DNA from: Pseudoteredinibacter isoporae
GTDB lineage: Bacteria > Pseudomonadota > Gammaproteobacteria > Pseudomonadales > Cellvibrionaceae
Length of the DNA: 64,000 nucleotides
Direction of reading: 5' to 3'
Assembly (NCBI RefSeq): GCF_011602085.1
Contig: NZ_JAAONY010000003.1
Span: 372,001 to 436,000 of the forward strand
The notes under the pieces are model-generated. The model ran no database searches. It was given only the letters and a program-made list of their open reading frames with translations, and was not told the DNA's origin. Of this stretch, positions 27,829 to 38,532 are shown in pieces. The translations under genes were made by a program, and so were the position numbers. How positions within the stretch are numbered: position 1 is the stretch's first letter; each line of letters starts with the position of its first letter.

Positions 27829-28696
27829 GTGCCCAAAGATCATCGGCCTGTTGAGCCAATCCCTGCCCGGAGCCATTGAGGCTACGTTCAGAAGTTGCAG
27901 CCTTGGCATAACGACTCGCCGCCTGTGCCCGGTAAAATTTCCAGATGCGAGGTTTTTTGCTGGCCTCCATCAATTGTTCCGCACGATTTGCGGCACGCTG
28001 CCAGGCGCGAGACGCAGAATCAAAATCCCCTAAAGCGTCAAACAATAAGGCCTGAAATTCCGCCTGATTCCCGCTGTAGCGCGAAAAACGGCGCGACAAT
28101 TTCATATTGTTCTGCTCACCCATTGCGGCCGACCAAGCCAGAAAACGATTTTCCTGGTCGGACAATGCGCCCCGCAGCTCCGCCAACGCGGCAGTGCGGG
28201 CTTCTTCGTCTTCAAGCTGTCGATGAATGGCCAGTAATACCAAGCCTTGGGAAATGGCTGAATCTGCCTGTCGATCGACACGCTTAGCCAAAGCAGCCGC
28301 AGACTTGGAATCACCCTGACCGTACAGTTCCTGACTGCTGGTAAAATCCTGTTGCATGGACCACAGCTTGGATTGGAACGCGGTACGAGCTTGCTCCAGT
28401 TGCTCGGCACTGAAATTTTTTGCCGGTTTTAGTGTGCCCAGTACGGAGGGGTATGCACCCTGGCCCTGCCAGCGACAATAATTGCTGATCTTGCCTTCAT
28501 TCTGAACGCACTGTTCGCGCAGCTGATTTTCCTGCTCGCTACAGGCCTGCCCCCATGTACTCCATAAACCGTCACAGCGACAATTGATTTTTTCGCATTG
28601 CTGAACGTCCTGAGCCTGAGCCATTGGCATATTAAGCAAGGCCAGAAAAATACCCGCCTGTAGAAGTGACAAGGCTGTGCGAAGCTGAGCCGACAT
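27797..28696 (-). CDS. Exported cysteine-rich helical protein of unknown function
   Basis: I do not recognise a family. The start at 28696 (MSAQLRTALSLLQ) gives a signal peptide ending near AQAQD; the frame is open 16 codons further but those lack a clear ribosome site. The mature N-terminus packs six cysteines into about 45 residues (QQC, INC, RC, QAC, EQC, NYC), an even number that suggests disulfides. The rest (about 70-299) is helical and rich in Ala, Gln and Glu, resembling TPR-like or coiled-coil repeats. Probably periplasmic. It converges with the LysR gene and overlaps its end by 32 bases. Confidence 0.75.
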   Translation of the reverse strand: MSAQLRTALSLLQAGIFLALLNMPMAQAQDVQQCEKINCRCDGLWSTWGQACSEQENQLREQCVQNEGKISNYCRWQGQGAYPSVLGTLKPAKNFSAEQLEQARTAFQSKLWSMQQDFTSSQELYGQGDSKSAAALAKRVDRQADSAISQGLVLLAIHRQLEDEEARTAALAELRGALSDQENRFLAWSAAMGEQNNMKLSRRFSRYSGNQAEFQALLFDALGDFDSASRAWQRAANRAEQLMEASKKPRIWKFYRAQAASRYAKAATSERSLNGSGQGLAQQADDLWALSLPTPATPE

Positions 28697-28880
28697 GGAG
28701 AACCCCCGTACAATAATTGCCCGACTTGTTATGATTGTAAGCATCTCGCTAATCGCCGAACGGAATCACAATCTACGCTACTCTTGCGCCTCTGTCGCGT
28801 CAAGTCCCAGAGAATAAAACCGCCTGATATGTGAAAGCTATTTACCGGGTTCTCGGGATTCCCCAAAATGGCCGGGAACA

Positions 28881-30086
28881 CTAATCCAACTTGGCCTTGC
28901 GCATTCCCCAGAAAGACAAGACAAATCCAAGAAAGGCAGCGATCGCACAAAAGGCAAAGCACCAGAACGCACTGATCTCCCAAAGATAACCACAGAGAAT
29001 CGCCCCCAGCGCACCACCAGCACCGAAGCTCAACGCGGTATACAATGCTTGCCCCTGCCCATGACTGGAACTCGGGAAAAAACGTCTGACCCATTCAATG
29101 GAAACGGCATGGGCCGCCCCGAACGTCAACGCATGCAACCACTGCAATAAAAACAAGGCGATAAAGAAATCAACCAACAAAGGCGTCAGTAACCAACGTA
29201 CCGCCGCACTGAACAGTGCCGCCCAAAACAATAAACGGGCACCAAACAGGCGCAGCAAGGCGGGCATATACATAAATAAAATGATTTCGGCCAACACCCC
29301 CAGCGCCCACAGGCCACCGATGACCATCGAGGAATAGCCCTGTTCTTCCAACAGCACCGAGAAAAAGGTGTAGTGGGCACCATGACTGATTTGCAAAAAG
29401 AACGATGCGACAAAAAACACCCAAACTTCACGGCGTTTTAAAATGTCTGTAAAACGACTTTCTCCAGCACTCTGATCACCGTGGGCAACATGGTGACTCG
29501 TCTCAGCCTCGGAAACGGTCAGGCTCGACACCCAAATGGCCAGCAATAAAACCAACAAGGCCAGCGGCAACAGTGCAATCGAAAACGCATCAAACAAGGC
29601 GCCGAGAAGAACAACAGCAACGATAAAACCCACCGAACCCCACAGGCGAATGCGGCTGTATTGCTCCGGCTCTTCGTTAAGATGATCAAGAGTGACAACT
29701 TCGAACTGCGCCAGCACCGCGTTCCAGAAGAAACTGTAAGCAATCACGACCGCAAACATGGCAGCGAAACTTTTCTGCCAGAACACACCGAGAAAGCAAA
29801 GAACGGCAAGACAACTGCCCCAACGTATAATGCGTAAACGCTGCCCGGTTTTGTCCGCCAGCCACCCCCAGATATTGGGTGCCACAATTCGCGAGATGGC
29901 CAGGGCAGCCATTACATAGCCAATTTCCTGCGCGGAATAGTCAATGCTTTGAAGGTACAAACTCCAGAACGGAACCAGCGCGCCGAGCACAGCGAAATAG
30001 AAAAAATAGAAAATCGATAAACGCCAATAGGGAATGCGGTTGCTCGCACCGGCGGATTCGCCGGCGCTATTTTGCCCATCAAGCAT
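28881..30086 (-). CDS. MFS transporter, HcaT/LacY-like (MFS_1_like)
   Basis: Inner-membrane carrier with about 12 helices in 401 residues. The first helix YFFYFAVLGALVPFWSLYLQ and the GWLADKTGQRLRIIRWGS loop are like the 3-phenylpropionate transporter HcaT and its nucleoside or sugar relatives. The substrate is not known; the family is broad. It starts 18 bases past the aroC stop codon, so prmB-aroC-MFS is probably one transcript, an order seen in Pseudomonas-type genomes. Confidence 0.88.
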   Translation of the reverse strand: MLDGQNSAGESAGASNRIPYWRLSIFYFFYFAVLGALVPFWSLYLQSIDYSAQEIGYVMAALAISRIVAPNIWGWLADKTGQRLRIIRWGSCLAVLCFLGVFWQKSFAAMFAVVIAYSFFWNAVLAQFEVVTLDHLNEEPEQYSRIRLWGSVGFIVAVVLLGALFDAFSIALLPLALLVLLLAIWVSSLTVSEAETSHHVAHGDQSAGESRFTDILKRREVWVFFVASFFLQISHGAHYTFFSVLLEEQGYSSMVIGGLWALGVLAEIILFMYMPALLRLFGARLLFWAALFSAAVRWLLTPLLVDFFIALFLLQWLHALTFGAAHAVSIEWVRRFFPSSSHGQGQALYTALSFGAGGALGAILCGYLWEISAFWCFAFCAIAAFLGFVLSFWGMRKAKLD

Positions 30087-30104
30087 AGTGAATTATTCTG
30101 GACC

Positions 30105-31196
30105 TCAGGCCTGTGGAGGGATAACGGGAATATCGTGTTGCACGCTGCCGTTTTGACCTCGGTGACGCAACAAATGGTCCATCAAGACCAAAGCCATCAT
30201 AGCTTCGGCGATGGGTGTCGCCCGAATGCCCACGCAAGGATCATGTCGCCCTTTGGTAACCACTTCCACAGGCTCTCCCTGAACGTTTACGCTACGCCCC
30301 GGAATGTGCATGCTCGATGTTGGTTTGAGAGCAATGTGCGCAATCAAATCCTGTCCGGTAGAAATTCCACCCAGTACACCGCCCGCACGATTGGACAAAA
30401 AACCGTCGGGAGTAATTTCATCACGATGCTCGGTTCCCAGTTGTTCAACACTGTCAAAACCGGCCCCAATCTCTACACCTTTGACAGCATTAATCCCCAT
30501 CAAGGCGTGGGCCAGGTCGGCATCCAGGCGATCAAAAATTGGTTCGCCCAAACCCGGAATCATCCCCGTGGCAACAACGGAAATTTTTGCACCGATGGAA
30601 TTGCCCTTTAGACCGGCCATAAACTTTTCCATCTCGGGCACTTTATTGGCATCCGGACAGAAAAAAGCATTGTTCTCCACTTCATCCCAATCAAATTGTT
30701 CAATTTTGATCGGCCCCAGCTGGGACAAGTATGCACGCACCTGAATACCACACTCCTGGGCAAGGTATTTTTTAGCTACCGCACCTGCGGCCACTCGCAT
30801 GGCGGTTTCACGGGCAGAAGAACGGCCCCCACCACGATAATCACGCACACCATACTTTTGCATATAGGTGTAATCCGCATGGGCCGGGCGGTACAAATCC
30901 TTAATATTGGAGTAGTCTTTTGAACGCTGATCGGTATTCATGATTTGCAGACCAATCGGTGTGCCGGTTGTTTTACCCTCAAACACCCCCGATAAAATTT
31001 GTACTTCATCCGGCTCTTTACGTTGGGTTTCATAACGGTTTTTACCCGGGCGGCGGCGATCCAGATCTTTTTGCAAATCCGCCTCTGAAAGCTCCAATCC
31101 CGGAGGACAACCATCGATGATCGCCCCCAAAGCGAGGCCGTGACTTTCTCCAAAGGTGGTCACTGTGAATAATTTTCCGAAGCTATTACCGGACAT
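30105..31196 (-). CDS. aroC: Chorismate synthase
   Basis: Last step of the shikimate pathway, FMN-dependent elimination from EPSP to chorismate. The start at 31196 gives [20 protein letters not shown], the family N-terminus; 18 upstream in-frame residues are not conserved. Other blocks are [33 protein letters not shown] and [18 protein letters not shown]. Length 363 residues. It follows prmB by 119 bases. Confidence 0.97.
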   Translation of the reverse strand: MSGNSFGKLFTVTTFGESHGLALGAIIDGCPPGLELSEADLQKDLDRRRPGKNRYETQRKEPDEVQILSGVFEGKTTGTPIGLQIMNTDQRSKDYSNIKDLYRPAHADYTYMQKYGVRDYRGGGRSSARETAMRVAAGAVAKKYLAQECGIQVRAYLSQLGPIKIEQFDWDEVENNAFFCPDANKVPEMEKFMAGLKGNSIGAKISVVATGMIPGLGEPIFDRLDADLAHALMGINAVKGVEIGAGFDSVEQLGTEHRDEITPDGFLSNRAGGVLGGISTGQDLIAHIALKPTSSMHIPGRSVNVQGEPVEVVTKGRHDPCVGIRATPIAEAMMALVLMDHLLRHRGQNGSVQHDIPVIPPQA

Positions 31197-31315
31197 AATG
31201 CTCTGATACCTTGATTGATAAATTGCTATGTTGTTGTAACAAGCCTGCATTGGACTTGTGATAATAATTCTTTACTGTCAGGGAGGTTGAAAACCTCAGT
31301 GTCGGCTAATGTCGA

Positions 31316-32203
31316 TTAAAGGTGAGCAAGTTGCTCTTTAAACAATAAACATACACCGTGGCCACCGCGCTCGAATTCAATCCAGGTGAACGGCAATTCC
31401 GGGAAGGCCTTCTCCAGTGCTGGCCAACTATTGCCCACTTCCACAATCAGTGCACCACCGTCATTCAGGTATTCGGCGGCCTCTGCCAGTAAGCGGCGCG
31501 TAAAATCCAAACCGTCTTCACCCGAGCCCAACGCTATCTCGGGCTCCTGCTGATACTCTTCCGGCATGCTGGCCAAGTCTTCAGCGTTCACATAGGGGGG
31601 ATTGCTGACGATCAAATCGTAACGCTCCCCTGTCAGGCCTGCAAATAAATCGCTTTCTACAGCTCGCACCCTATCCGCTAATTGGTGGCGAGCAATATTT
31701 TTTTCTGCCATCTGAATGGCAGCAGGAGAAATATCGCTCAAATCCACCTCTGCCCATTCGAAGGCGTAGGCACAAGCGATACCGATGCATCCACTCCCTG
31801 TGCACAGATCCAGTATTCGACTGGGCTCTTCCTGCAACCAAGGCTGAAAGCTTTGTTCAATCAATTCAGCAATTGGCGAGCGCGGCACCAGCACATCTTC
31901 GCTCACCGCAAATGACAAGCCGCAAAAATAGGCTTGGCCGGTTAAATACGCCACGGGCAAACGTTCATTCACACGGCGTTCGATACGCTCCACTAGCAAC
32001 TTCCGCTCCGTCAAACTAAGGCGGGCTGAAAGTGTGTCCTTGTCAGTATCCCAGGGCAAATGCAGTGTCTGCAGGACCAATGCCGTCGCTTCATCCCAGG
32101 CATTATCTGTTCCATGCCCGAAATACAGCTCAGCCTCGCTAAAGCGGGAAGCCGCCCAACGGATATAGTCTCGGATGGTGTGCAGATCTTGTTCAACGGC
32201 CAT
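31316..32203 (-). CDS. prmB: 50S ribosomal protein L3 N(5)-glutamine methyltransferase
   Basis: S-adenosylmethionine-dependent methyltransferase for a glutamine in ribosomal protein L3. The N-terminal helical domain is followed by a Rossmann domain with the SAM motif [13 protein letters not shown] near residue 131 and the substrate-glutamine motif NPPY at 201-204. Length 295. PrmB is preferred over PrmC because of the aroC neighbourhood and the N-terminal sequence; the two are paralogues. Confidence 0.92.
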   Translation of the reverse strand: MAVEQDLHTIRDYIRWAASRFSEAELYFGHGTDNAWDEATALVLQTLHLPWDTDKDTLSARLSLTERKLLVERIERRVNERLPVAYLTGQAYFCGLSFAVSEDVLVPRSPIAELIEQSFQPWLQEEPSRILDLCTGSGCIGIACAYAFEWAEVDLSDISPAAIQMAEKNIARHQLADRVRAVESDLFAGLTGERYDLIVSNPPYVNAEDLASMPEEYQQEPEIALGSGEDGLDFTRRLLAEAAEYLNDGGALIVEVGNSWPALEKAFPELPFTWIEFERGGHGVCLLFKEQLAHL

Positions 32204-32328
32204 GGGCTAACGCTTTCTATCGAATTCAAAGAGGCGCTATTGTACGGGAAATAGGGTGTGGGCAATAGAGCGGTGGTGCACGATCAAAAGCCCATCGAAG
32301 CAAGAGATACAAGGCCAATGAGCAGGCA

Positions 32329-32352
32329 CAAAAAAGGGCTGCAATGCAGCCC
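32329..32352 (-). terminator. Rho-independent terminator of the prolyl oligopeptidase gene
   Basis: GGGCTGC pairs with GCAGCCC around a 3-base loop, followed on the minus strand by TTTTTTGTG; 28 bases past the stop codon. Confidence 0.88.
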
Positions 32353-32380
32353 CTTGTAAGATTTCAAACGATCAGCCAGC

Positions 32381-34471
32381 TTATTTCAGCTGCGACAGCA
32401 AATAAGCATAGGCCAGAGCACTCAATTCAGCGCGCTGTTTGATATCAGCTGCACCGGCGTGACCGCCCTCGATATTCTCATAGTACAGAACATCGTGACC
32501 CTGGCTTTCCATCAGAGCAACCATTTTACGGGCATGGGCCGGGTGTACACGGTCATCACGGGTTGATGTGGTGAAGAACACCTTGGGGTACTTCTTGTCC
32601 TTGCTGACATTGTGATATGGCGAGAAAGTTTTAATGAAATCCCACTCTTCAGCAATATCCGGGTTTCCGTATTCGGCCATCCAGCTCGCGCCGGCCAGTA
32701 ACTTGTTGTAACGCTTCATGTCCAACAGAGGCACCTGACACACAACAGCGTTGTACAGATCCGGACGACGGGTAAAGGCATTCCCCATCAGCAAACCACC
32801 GTTACTGCCCCCCTGGATACCCAGGTGCTTCGGCGAAGTGATTTTGCGGTCGATCAGATCTTCTGCGATGGCCTCGAAATCTTCATAAGCTTTATGGCGA
32901 TTTTCTTTCAACGCGGCCTGGTGCCAGGCTGGGCCAAACTCACCGCCCCCGCGAATATTCGACAACACATAAACACCACCCTGCTCCAACCAGTTTTTAC
33001 CGATGGTCGCGGAATAGCGTGGCAACAGAGAAATTTCAAAACCGCCGTAGCCGTACAGCAGCGTTGGGTTCTTGCCGTTGAACTTTAGCTTTTTATCCAT
33101 CACCACGAAATACGGGATCATGGTTCCATCTTTCGATTTGGCTTTGAACTGCTCTACTTTAAAGCGATCACCATCGAACATAGACGGTGACGATTTAATT
33201 TTTTGTTTACCGGCTTTGCTCTCATTAAACATGTACAGCGTTGAAGGCTCGATAAAACTGGAGTAGCTGACCAGGAAATCCTCATAGCGATCATCCACAT
33301 CCACTAAGCCAACAACCGCCTTGTCGTCCAACTCCAAACGATGCTCGGACCATTTACCATCCTTGCCCGGTGTATAGCGAACAACAGAGCTGCGAACATT
33401 ATCCAACCAGCTGATCAACAAACTGTTTTTGGTGAACGCTACGCCCTTGATGGTTTTCCCTTCGGACGGTGCCTGAAACAGCTTAAAGCTGGCTTTGCCG
33501 GCTTTAATATCCGCCAGACTTGAATACAACAAAGAGCCCTGCTTGAAGCTTTTGCCATTGTGTTTCCAATCCGATTTCAGCAACAGGTATACATTGCCTT
33601 TAAACAGACCTTCCACATCGGAATCGCTTGGGACGTCCACAGCGATTAACTTGTCGTTGGCATAAACATAAGTATTGGCGTTGTAGAAATCGGTCGCGTC
33701 GTTAATAAATACCGTGCTTTCCTTGCCCTTACCCAAGTTGTAAGCGCGTGCGGAAACTGAAGCCTGCTCAGCTTCAAAAATGGTCTTGCCATTTTTAAAA
33801 CCTTTGCCGCGATGCCACATTTTCAGAACACGGGGATAACCGGAATCGGTCAGGCTTTTACCGTCACCGAAATCGGTGCCCACAATCAGAGTATCTTTAT
33901 CAACCCAATTAAGTGCAGACTTGGCTTCCGGCAGATACAGACCATCTTTAATAAATTCAGCCTTGTTCAAATCGAATTCACGATATTCCACCGCATCGGC
34001 ACCACCGCGAGACAGAGCAACCATACAGCGCGTGAATTCCGGCTGCAGACAGTTCATGCCTTTGTAAACCCAGTTCACGCCCTCTTTTTTACCCAGAGCA
34101 TCGATATCCAAAACGGTTTCCCATTTCGGGCTTTCTTTTTTGTACTCACTTAAGGTCGCACGACGATACAAGCCACGAGGGTTATCGGAATCGCGCCAGA
34201 AGTTGTAATAGTAATCACCATTTCGACCCGCATAAGGAATGCGATCTTTGTTGTTCAGCACTTCCATTGCATTGTCGACCAGGCCCTGAAAGCCGGGGTA
34301 TTTTTTAATGTCCGCCAGAGAGCGCTCGTTCTTCTCTTCTACCCAGGCTAATGGCTTTTCGCCCTCAACCTCTTCCAGCCACATAAACGGATCTTTTTCC
34401 CCTGCCAGGGCCACACTGGCAGAGAGTGCACTTACGCCAAAGGCAAGGACAGCCCCAAGGTGTTTATTCAT
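32381..34471 (-). CDS. Prolyl oligopeptidase (S9A), exported
   Basis: Serine peptidase that cuts short peptides after proline. A signal peptide (residues 1-23, ending SVALAG) sends it to the periplasm or outside. The N-terminal seven-bladed propeller spans about 70-430 and the alpha/beta-hydrolase domain the rest. The catalytic triad is S556 (GGSNGGL), D640 (STRDDRVHP) and H671 (EGGHAGA). Length 696 is typical. It is flanked by a terminator on its 3' side and by a DUF4892 gene upstream, so it is probably monocistronic. Confidence 0.94.
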   Translation of the reverse strand: MNKHLGAVLAFGVSALSASVALAGEKDPFMWLEEVEGEKPLAWVEEKNERSLADIKKYPGFQGLVDNAMEVLNNKDRIPYAGRNGDYYYNFWRDSDNPRGLYRRATLSEYKKESPKWETVLDIDALGKKEGVNWVYKGMNCLQPEFTRCMVALSRGGADAVEYREFDLNKAEFIKDGLYLPEAKSALNWVDKDTLIVGTDFGDGKSLTDSGYPRVLKMWHRGKGFKNGKTIFEAEQASVSARAYNLGKGKESTVFINDATDFYNANTYVYANDKLIAVDVPSDSDVEGLFKGNVYLLLKSDWKHNGKSFKQGSLLYSSLADIKAGKASFKLFQAPSEGKTIKGVAFTKNSLLISWLDNVRSSVVRYTPGKDGKWSEHRLELDDKAVVGLVDVDDRYEDFLVSYSSFIEPSTLYMFNESKAGKQKIKSSPSMFDGDRFKVEQFKAKSKDGTMIPYFVVMDKKLKFNGKNPTLLYGYGGFEISLLPRYSATIGKNWLEQGGVYVLSNIRGGGEFGPAWHQAALKENRHKAYEDFEAIAEDLIDRKITSPKHLGIQGGSNGGLLMGNAFTRRPDLYNAVVCQVPLLDMKRYNKLLAGASWMAEYGNPDIAEEWDFIKTFSPYHNVSKDKKYPKVFFTTSTRDDRVHPAHARKMVALMESQGHDVLYYENIEGGHAGAADIKQRAELSALAYAYLLSQLK

Positions 34472-34517
34472 AACATTCTCGCTTCCGAAGTTATCGTTGT
34501 TTTTTGCCTACAATAGA

Positions 34518-34545
34518 TAAAAACGAGGGACTGGCCCCAACCCTC
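34518..34545 (-). terminator. Possible terminator of the DUF4892 gene
   Basis: GAGGG pairs with CCCTC around an 11-base loop, followed on the minus strand by GTTTTTATC. The stem is short, so this is tentative. Confidence 0.45.
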
Positions 34546-34610
34546 AGTCCAAACCCGGATCAGGTAGAGCCAACAGATGCCTTGCACGCCAAGGCGAGTG
34601 ATATTTGAGA

Positions 34611-35543
34611 TTAACGCAACAACAGATCCAAACGTGCGCTTTCCGGGCGGGATTGAAGTGGCGCAAGGTCGGCCAGATTGTGAGTCTGCAATCGCCGCTC
34701 TGCAACGCCCTGTGCGGCCAGCCCTTGCTGTAGGCGGGCAAGCATGCTTTCGGCTTGATCCCTGGCCTGGCCTGCACCGTAGTGATGGGCAACGACGTCC
34801 AACTGCTGCCCAGGATGGGCTTGCAACACTTTACCAATCAGTTCCAACCATTCCGGCTTGATCAGGCCATCGTTATCCAACTGTCCGGCAGCCTGGCTCA
34901 AACGCAGTACACCACTTGCCCGCCACTGCTTCCACAATTGATCCTCACTGACCAACACCGACGCTGACTGCTCAGACGCAACACGGCTCAACCATTCCTG
35001 CTGCAAATAAATACGCTGATTGCCCCGACGAACCAGGTACAAAAGAGCAAAGTGCTCCCTTCCCTCTGACCGCCAGCTAAAGCTGCTCAGACGCTGGGAA
35101 TCCTCCCGACCATACAATTGATAGATCCCAAAAAAGCGATTGGCCCAATTATTACTGCGCCCACAGTCCCGCCCCTGACAACTGAAAAGGGTTTGGACGC
35201 CCTGCTTTAAAATCGCATCGCGATAAGCCCTGAAAACAACAGCCTCGCTTTGTTCGGTATCAAACTCCAACGTGCGACGCAGCAGATCACCTGAAAACTG
35301 GCGAGATTGCTCCGGCTGCCAGAGACCATCAACCCGCTCAATCGGCCCCAGGGGCAATACCCAATCACTGCTCTCCTGCTGCTGTTCGTAGATGACTCTC
35401 TTGGCTTTTACGCCCGGCACATCAACCCAGGCTTCGGCGTGAAGCTTTGCTGCTGACAGGAAACCGGATAACGCAAGGAAAAAAGCGATGACGCAGCCCT
35501 TGCTCGATATCTTTGATGCATTCAACGTTCTTAATACGTTCAT
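34611..35543 (-). CDS. DUF4892 family exported protein
   Basis: Envelope protein of unknown function. A signal peptide with hydrophobic CVIAFFLALSGFLSAA ends near residue 36. The DUF4892 signature, a Cys pair in FSCQGRDCGRSNNWANR, lies near residue 120. The final about 90 residues (QLDVVAHHYGAGQARDQAES...) resemble an OmpA-like peptidoglycan-associated region. Length 310 residues. A good ribosome site (AAGGAATGTT) supports the start at 35543. Probably periplasmic or outer-membrane associated. Confidence 0.82.
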   Translation of the reverse strand: MNVLRTLNASKISSKGCVIAFFLALSGFLSAAKLHAEAWVDVPGVKAKRVIYEQQQESSDWVLPLGPIERVDGLWQPEQSRQFSGDLLRRTLEFDTEQSEAVVFRAYRDAILKQGVQTLFSCQGRDCGRSNNWANRFFGIYQLYGREDSQRLSSFSWRSEGREHFALLYLVRRGNQRIYLQQEWLSRVASEQSASVLVSEDQLWKQWRASGVLRLSQAAGQLDNDGLIKPEWLELIGKVLQAHPGQQLDVVAHHYGAGQARDQAESMLARLQQGLAAQGVAERRLQTHNLADLAPLQSRPESARLDLLLR

Positions 35544-35587
35544 AACATTCCTTTTGTGCTGCAGAACCCAGTCAAGCGAACAGCTGT

Positions 35588-36445
35588 TTAGCCTAGAATA
35601 GCATCCATAAGCTTGGCAATGTCTTTCTGTCTGGATTCCATATGCAAAAAGTGGCCACCGTCAAAAGAATGCTTTTCAACATCTTTGATTTTAGTTAACA
35701 AACCTTCCTGCTTCGCGATGTACTTCTGCAAACCTTCGCTGGCCGCTATTAAGCAGCATCGTGCCGAAATTCTGTCGAAGAACGCTTCAATTTGCGACTG
35801 CCCCAGCTTCAGCGCGGATGCGGACATCAGCCTTGGATCGCTGCTCCAGGTGTATCCGCCCGCGACAGGCTTGATGCCACGTTCGACAATCAAGCGCGCG
35901 GCGTCACTGGAAATCGTATGCAGGCCCTTTTGCCTTGCAACAATGGCAGCCTCAACATCGCTGAATATAGTAGTAGCCTTGTCCTGGCGGCGAGCAACAT
36001 CAAGAATGGACCTTGCCAATTGGCCCGGCGTATCCTCGGCCGAGAGCGGCCCAGGGGCCAACGCATCGATCAAACCCAGGCCCAGTATACGCTCGGGAAA
36101 GGTACCGGCAGCGAGCGCTCCGATAATGGCACCACGGGAATGACCGATCAGATTAAATTCCTGCCAACCAAGGCTGTCGGCAATGGCAAAAATATCGCCG
36201 ATATCCTGCCAGATATTGTAGGCCAGACCGGGCGCAATATGAGAGCTGTGGCCATGACCCGAAGTATCCAATGCAATAAAGTGGACATCATCCAGGTGCT
36301 GGGTCATTGGGGCAAAACTGGCGCTGTTGTCCAGCCAACCATGAATTGCCAACACCTTACGACCTCCGGGCTTACCCCATTCCTGTGCCGCAACCACCCG
36401 ATCAAAAACATCAAAGTGAATGTCCCGCCCGCGCTCTTCTTGCAA
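35588..36445 (-). CDS. Alpha/beta hydrolase
   Basis: Cytoplasmic alpha/beta-hydrolase fold protein, probably an esterase; the substrate is unknown. The oxyanion region is VLAIHGWLDNSASF (residues 31-44), the nucleophile S103 lies in GHSRG, and the probable catalytic His is near the C-terminus (DGGHFLHME). No signal peptide. Length 285. It lies between the DUF4892 gene and sixA on the same strand, 63 bases after sixA. Confidence 0.85.
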   Translation of the reverse strand: MQEERGRDIHFDVFDRVVAAQEWGKPGGRKVLAIHGWLDNSASFAPMTQHLDDVHFIALDTSGHGHSSHIAPGLAYNIWQDIGDIFAIADSLGWQEFNLIGHSRGAIIGALAAGTFPERILGLGLIDALAPGPLSAEDTPGQLARSILDVARRQDKATTIFSDVEAAIVARQKGLHTISSDAARLIVERGIKPVAGGYTWSSDPRLMSASALKLGQSQIEAFFDRISARCCLIAASEGLQKYIAKQEGLLTKIKDVEKHSFDGGHFLHMESRQKDIAKLMDAILG

Positions 36446-36508
36446 TGCCCTGTCTCCTGGCCGATTAAAATGTTATTTGATATTGATTGGGTACGACAGT
36501 TGTACTCA

Positions 36509-36997
36509 CTAGGGTTGATGCAACGCCAGCAGATCCATGCAGGCGGGCAAGCAGTCTTCACCTTCAAGGCAAGCCAGCGCACTTGTACCCATCATATGCC
36601 GTCCGGGTATTAAGTCCGCCAGAATATTAATCAGCTGACCAACCAGAGGCTGATGGCTCACACACAGCAAATCCCGTCCGGGATTGTGTTCGAACCATTC
36701 CCCAATGCGGGTAATGGTTCTCTCGGGAGAACTTTCTGAACGCAGTTCTTGCCAGGGGGCTCGTTTGATTGCTTCGATACTTTGCGACGCCAAACCCAGT
36801 TGTTCGGCAGCAATTTGGGCGGTTTGCTGAGCCCGCACGTAGGGGCTGCTCACAATCACCGGCGGATGGTTCAATTGAACAAGGTGCTCACGAATGATGA
36901 TTTCAGTTTCCAGGCGACCACGCTCCGTGAGTTCACGCTCAGCATCACTCGGGGCCTGGTAGGAAGCCTGGCCATGTCGCAAAATAAACAAGCGCAT
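36509..36997 (-). CDS. sixA: Phosphohistidine phosphatase SixA
   Basis: Small histidine-phosphatase-superfamily enzyme; in E. coli it removes phosphate from HPt-domain histidines and from the nitrogen PTS. The catalytic RHG is at residues 7-9 (LFILRHGQAS) and the second His is in LLCVSHQPLVG. Length 162 residues, as in SixA. It is next to the DUF4389 gene and gpsA, the usual neighbourhood in Pseudomonas. Confidence 0.92.
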   Translation of the reverse strand: MRLFILRHGQASYQAPSDAERELTERGRLETEIIIREHLVQLNHPPVIVSSPYVRAQQTAQIAAEQLGLASQSIEAIKRAPWQELRSESSPERTITRIGEWFEHNPGRDLLCVSHQPLVGQLINILADLIPGRHMMGTSALACLEGEDCLPACMDLLALHQP

Positions 36998-37079
36998 AAG
37001 ACAAATTCCGTTCCTTTCCTTTGTTTTTCCTTATTGCACCTTTCCAGACTTCATATGGCAAACAAATGTCGATATTGAA

Positions 37080-37361
37080 TCAAGTGGGCCAATCACGAAA
37101 CGGGAAAGGTTTGTCTTCACTGACAAACGTTAAAAAGCGCCAACTTTGCAAAACAAACTGAGCACATGACTCTGAAAATTTAATAATATCTGAATTGGCC
37201 TGCCCTTGAATCAAAGCAATGAAAAATTGAACAACGGCAACCAAGCCCAAAACCAGTAGAGCCAGTTTCAAGGTGATGGAATAAATCACCATAAAGACCA
37301 GTCGGATCCAAATTTCGGCGCCCAGAAAAGAGTATTTATGGGGCATATGGGAATCACTCAT
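37080..37361 (-). CDS. DUF4389 family membrane protein
   Basis: Small protein of 93 residues with one long or two short hydrophobic segments (RLVFMVIYSITLKLALLVLG, LVAVVQFFIALIQG) and a C-terminus ending LTFVSEDKPFPFRDWP, the DUF4389 pattern. Function unknown. It lies between gpsA and sixA, 40 bases after gpsA, an arrangement conserved in Pseudomonas relatives. Confidence 0.88.
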   Translation of the reverse strand: MSDSHMPHKYSFLGAEIWIRLVFMVIYSITLKLALLVLGLVAVVQFFIALIQGQANSDIIKFSESCAQFVLQSWRFLTFVSEDKPFPFRDWPT

Positions 37362-37401
37362 GGAAACTCCTTCACAGGTTTAGCAAGAGTGTTAAAAGAT
37401 A

Positions 37402-38424
37402 CTAAAGGTTTTTTTGGGAGTACTCAACGTCGTTATTTTGCTCGCCGCCCATCAGCTTGTCAGCGACATCGCCGATGCTGTAGTCCTCGAACAAAATACC
37501 ATGTAACGCGCTCGCCAAAGGCATGTACACACCCAGCTCATCAGCTTTTTGTTTCACCAAACGCAGCGTGTTCACCCCTTCTACAGCCTGGCCAATATCC
37601 GCCTCGGCCTGCTGCAGGGATTGCCCCTGGGCAATCGCCATTCCCAAGCGGTAGTTCCGACTGAGGTCTGATGTACAGGTAAGAATTAAGTCACCCACCC
37701 CAGCCAAACCTAAAAAGGTCAACGGGTCAGCATCCAGATGTTTTGCGAAACGTCCCATCTCCGCCAGCGAGCGGGTCAACAACATCGCGATGGTGTTGTG
37801 GCCACAGCCCAAAGCCGTTGCCAACCCTGTTACGATGGCGTAAATATTTTTCAGGGCGCCACCCAGCTCCACGCCGTAGCGATCACTGTTGGCATACAAA
37901 CGAAATGTGCTGGAACACAGCAACTCCTGAATACAGCTGATCAGTTCTTCATCTTCGCTGGCAATCACCGAGCCGGTTTGCTGATGCGCGACAATTTCTT
38001 TTGCGAAATTCGGTCCGCTCAACACGCCAATACGGGCATCGTTCAGTTCCTGCTCAAGCACCTGACTCATCAGGGTAAAGCCGCTGGGCTCGATACCCTT
38101 GGTGGTACTGATCACCATGGTGCCACTTTTCAAAATTGGCGCCAGCAATTGGGTAACTTCACGGAAAGACTTACTGGGAATGGCAATAAAAACCACATCC
38201 GCCGAGCCGACCGCTTCCTGCAAATCGGCACAGGCCGTCAGATTATCACTGAGTTTGTAACCGGGCAGATATTCGCTGTTTTCCCGGGCCTGCTGTACCT
38301 TGGCCGCACGCTCTTTATTGCGCATCCACTGGTAGGTTTTATGGCCGTTACTGGCTGCAATATTAGCAATGGCGGTACCGAAGCTGCCACCACCGAGAAC
38401 CGCTACCTGTTGTGGATTTGTCAT
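37402..38424 (-). CDS. gpsA: Glycerol-3-phosphate dehydrogenase [NAD(P)+]
   Basis: Makes sn-glycerol 3-phosphate for phospholipids from dihydroxyacetone phosphate. The start at 38424 ([18 protein letters not shown]) has an AGG site 4 bases upstream; 20 further in-frame residues are not conserved. NAD motif GGGSFGTA at 11-18, catalytic lysine in [12 protein letters not shown], and [20 protein letters not shown]. Length 340. Confidence 0.96.
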   Translation of the reverse strand: MTNPQQVAVLGGGSFGTAIANIAASNGHKTYQWMRNKERAAKVQQARENSEYLPGYKLSDNLTACADLQEAVGSADVVFIAIPSKSFREVTQLLAPILKSGTMVISTTKGIEPSGFTLMSQVLEQELNDARIGVLSGPNFAKEIVAHQQTGSVIASEDEELISCIQELLCSSTFRLYANSDRYGVELGGALKNIYAIVTGLATALGCGHNTIAMLLTRSLAEMGRFAKHLDADPLTFLGLAGVGDLILTCTSDLSRNYRLGMAIAQGQSLQQAEADIGQAVEGVNTLRLVKQKADELGVYMPLASALHGILFEDYSIGDVADKLMGGEQNNDVEYSQKNL

Positions 38425-38532
38425 GCGCCTGAAACCTTTATCGATTGGAATTGTTATTATTTCGTCAACGCTGCGATGAGACACTTAAGCTGTAAATGTC
38501 TCATCAGTAAAGCGTTCAAAACGTAAGCTAAT

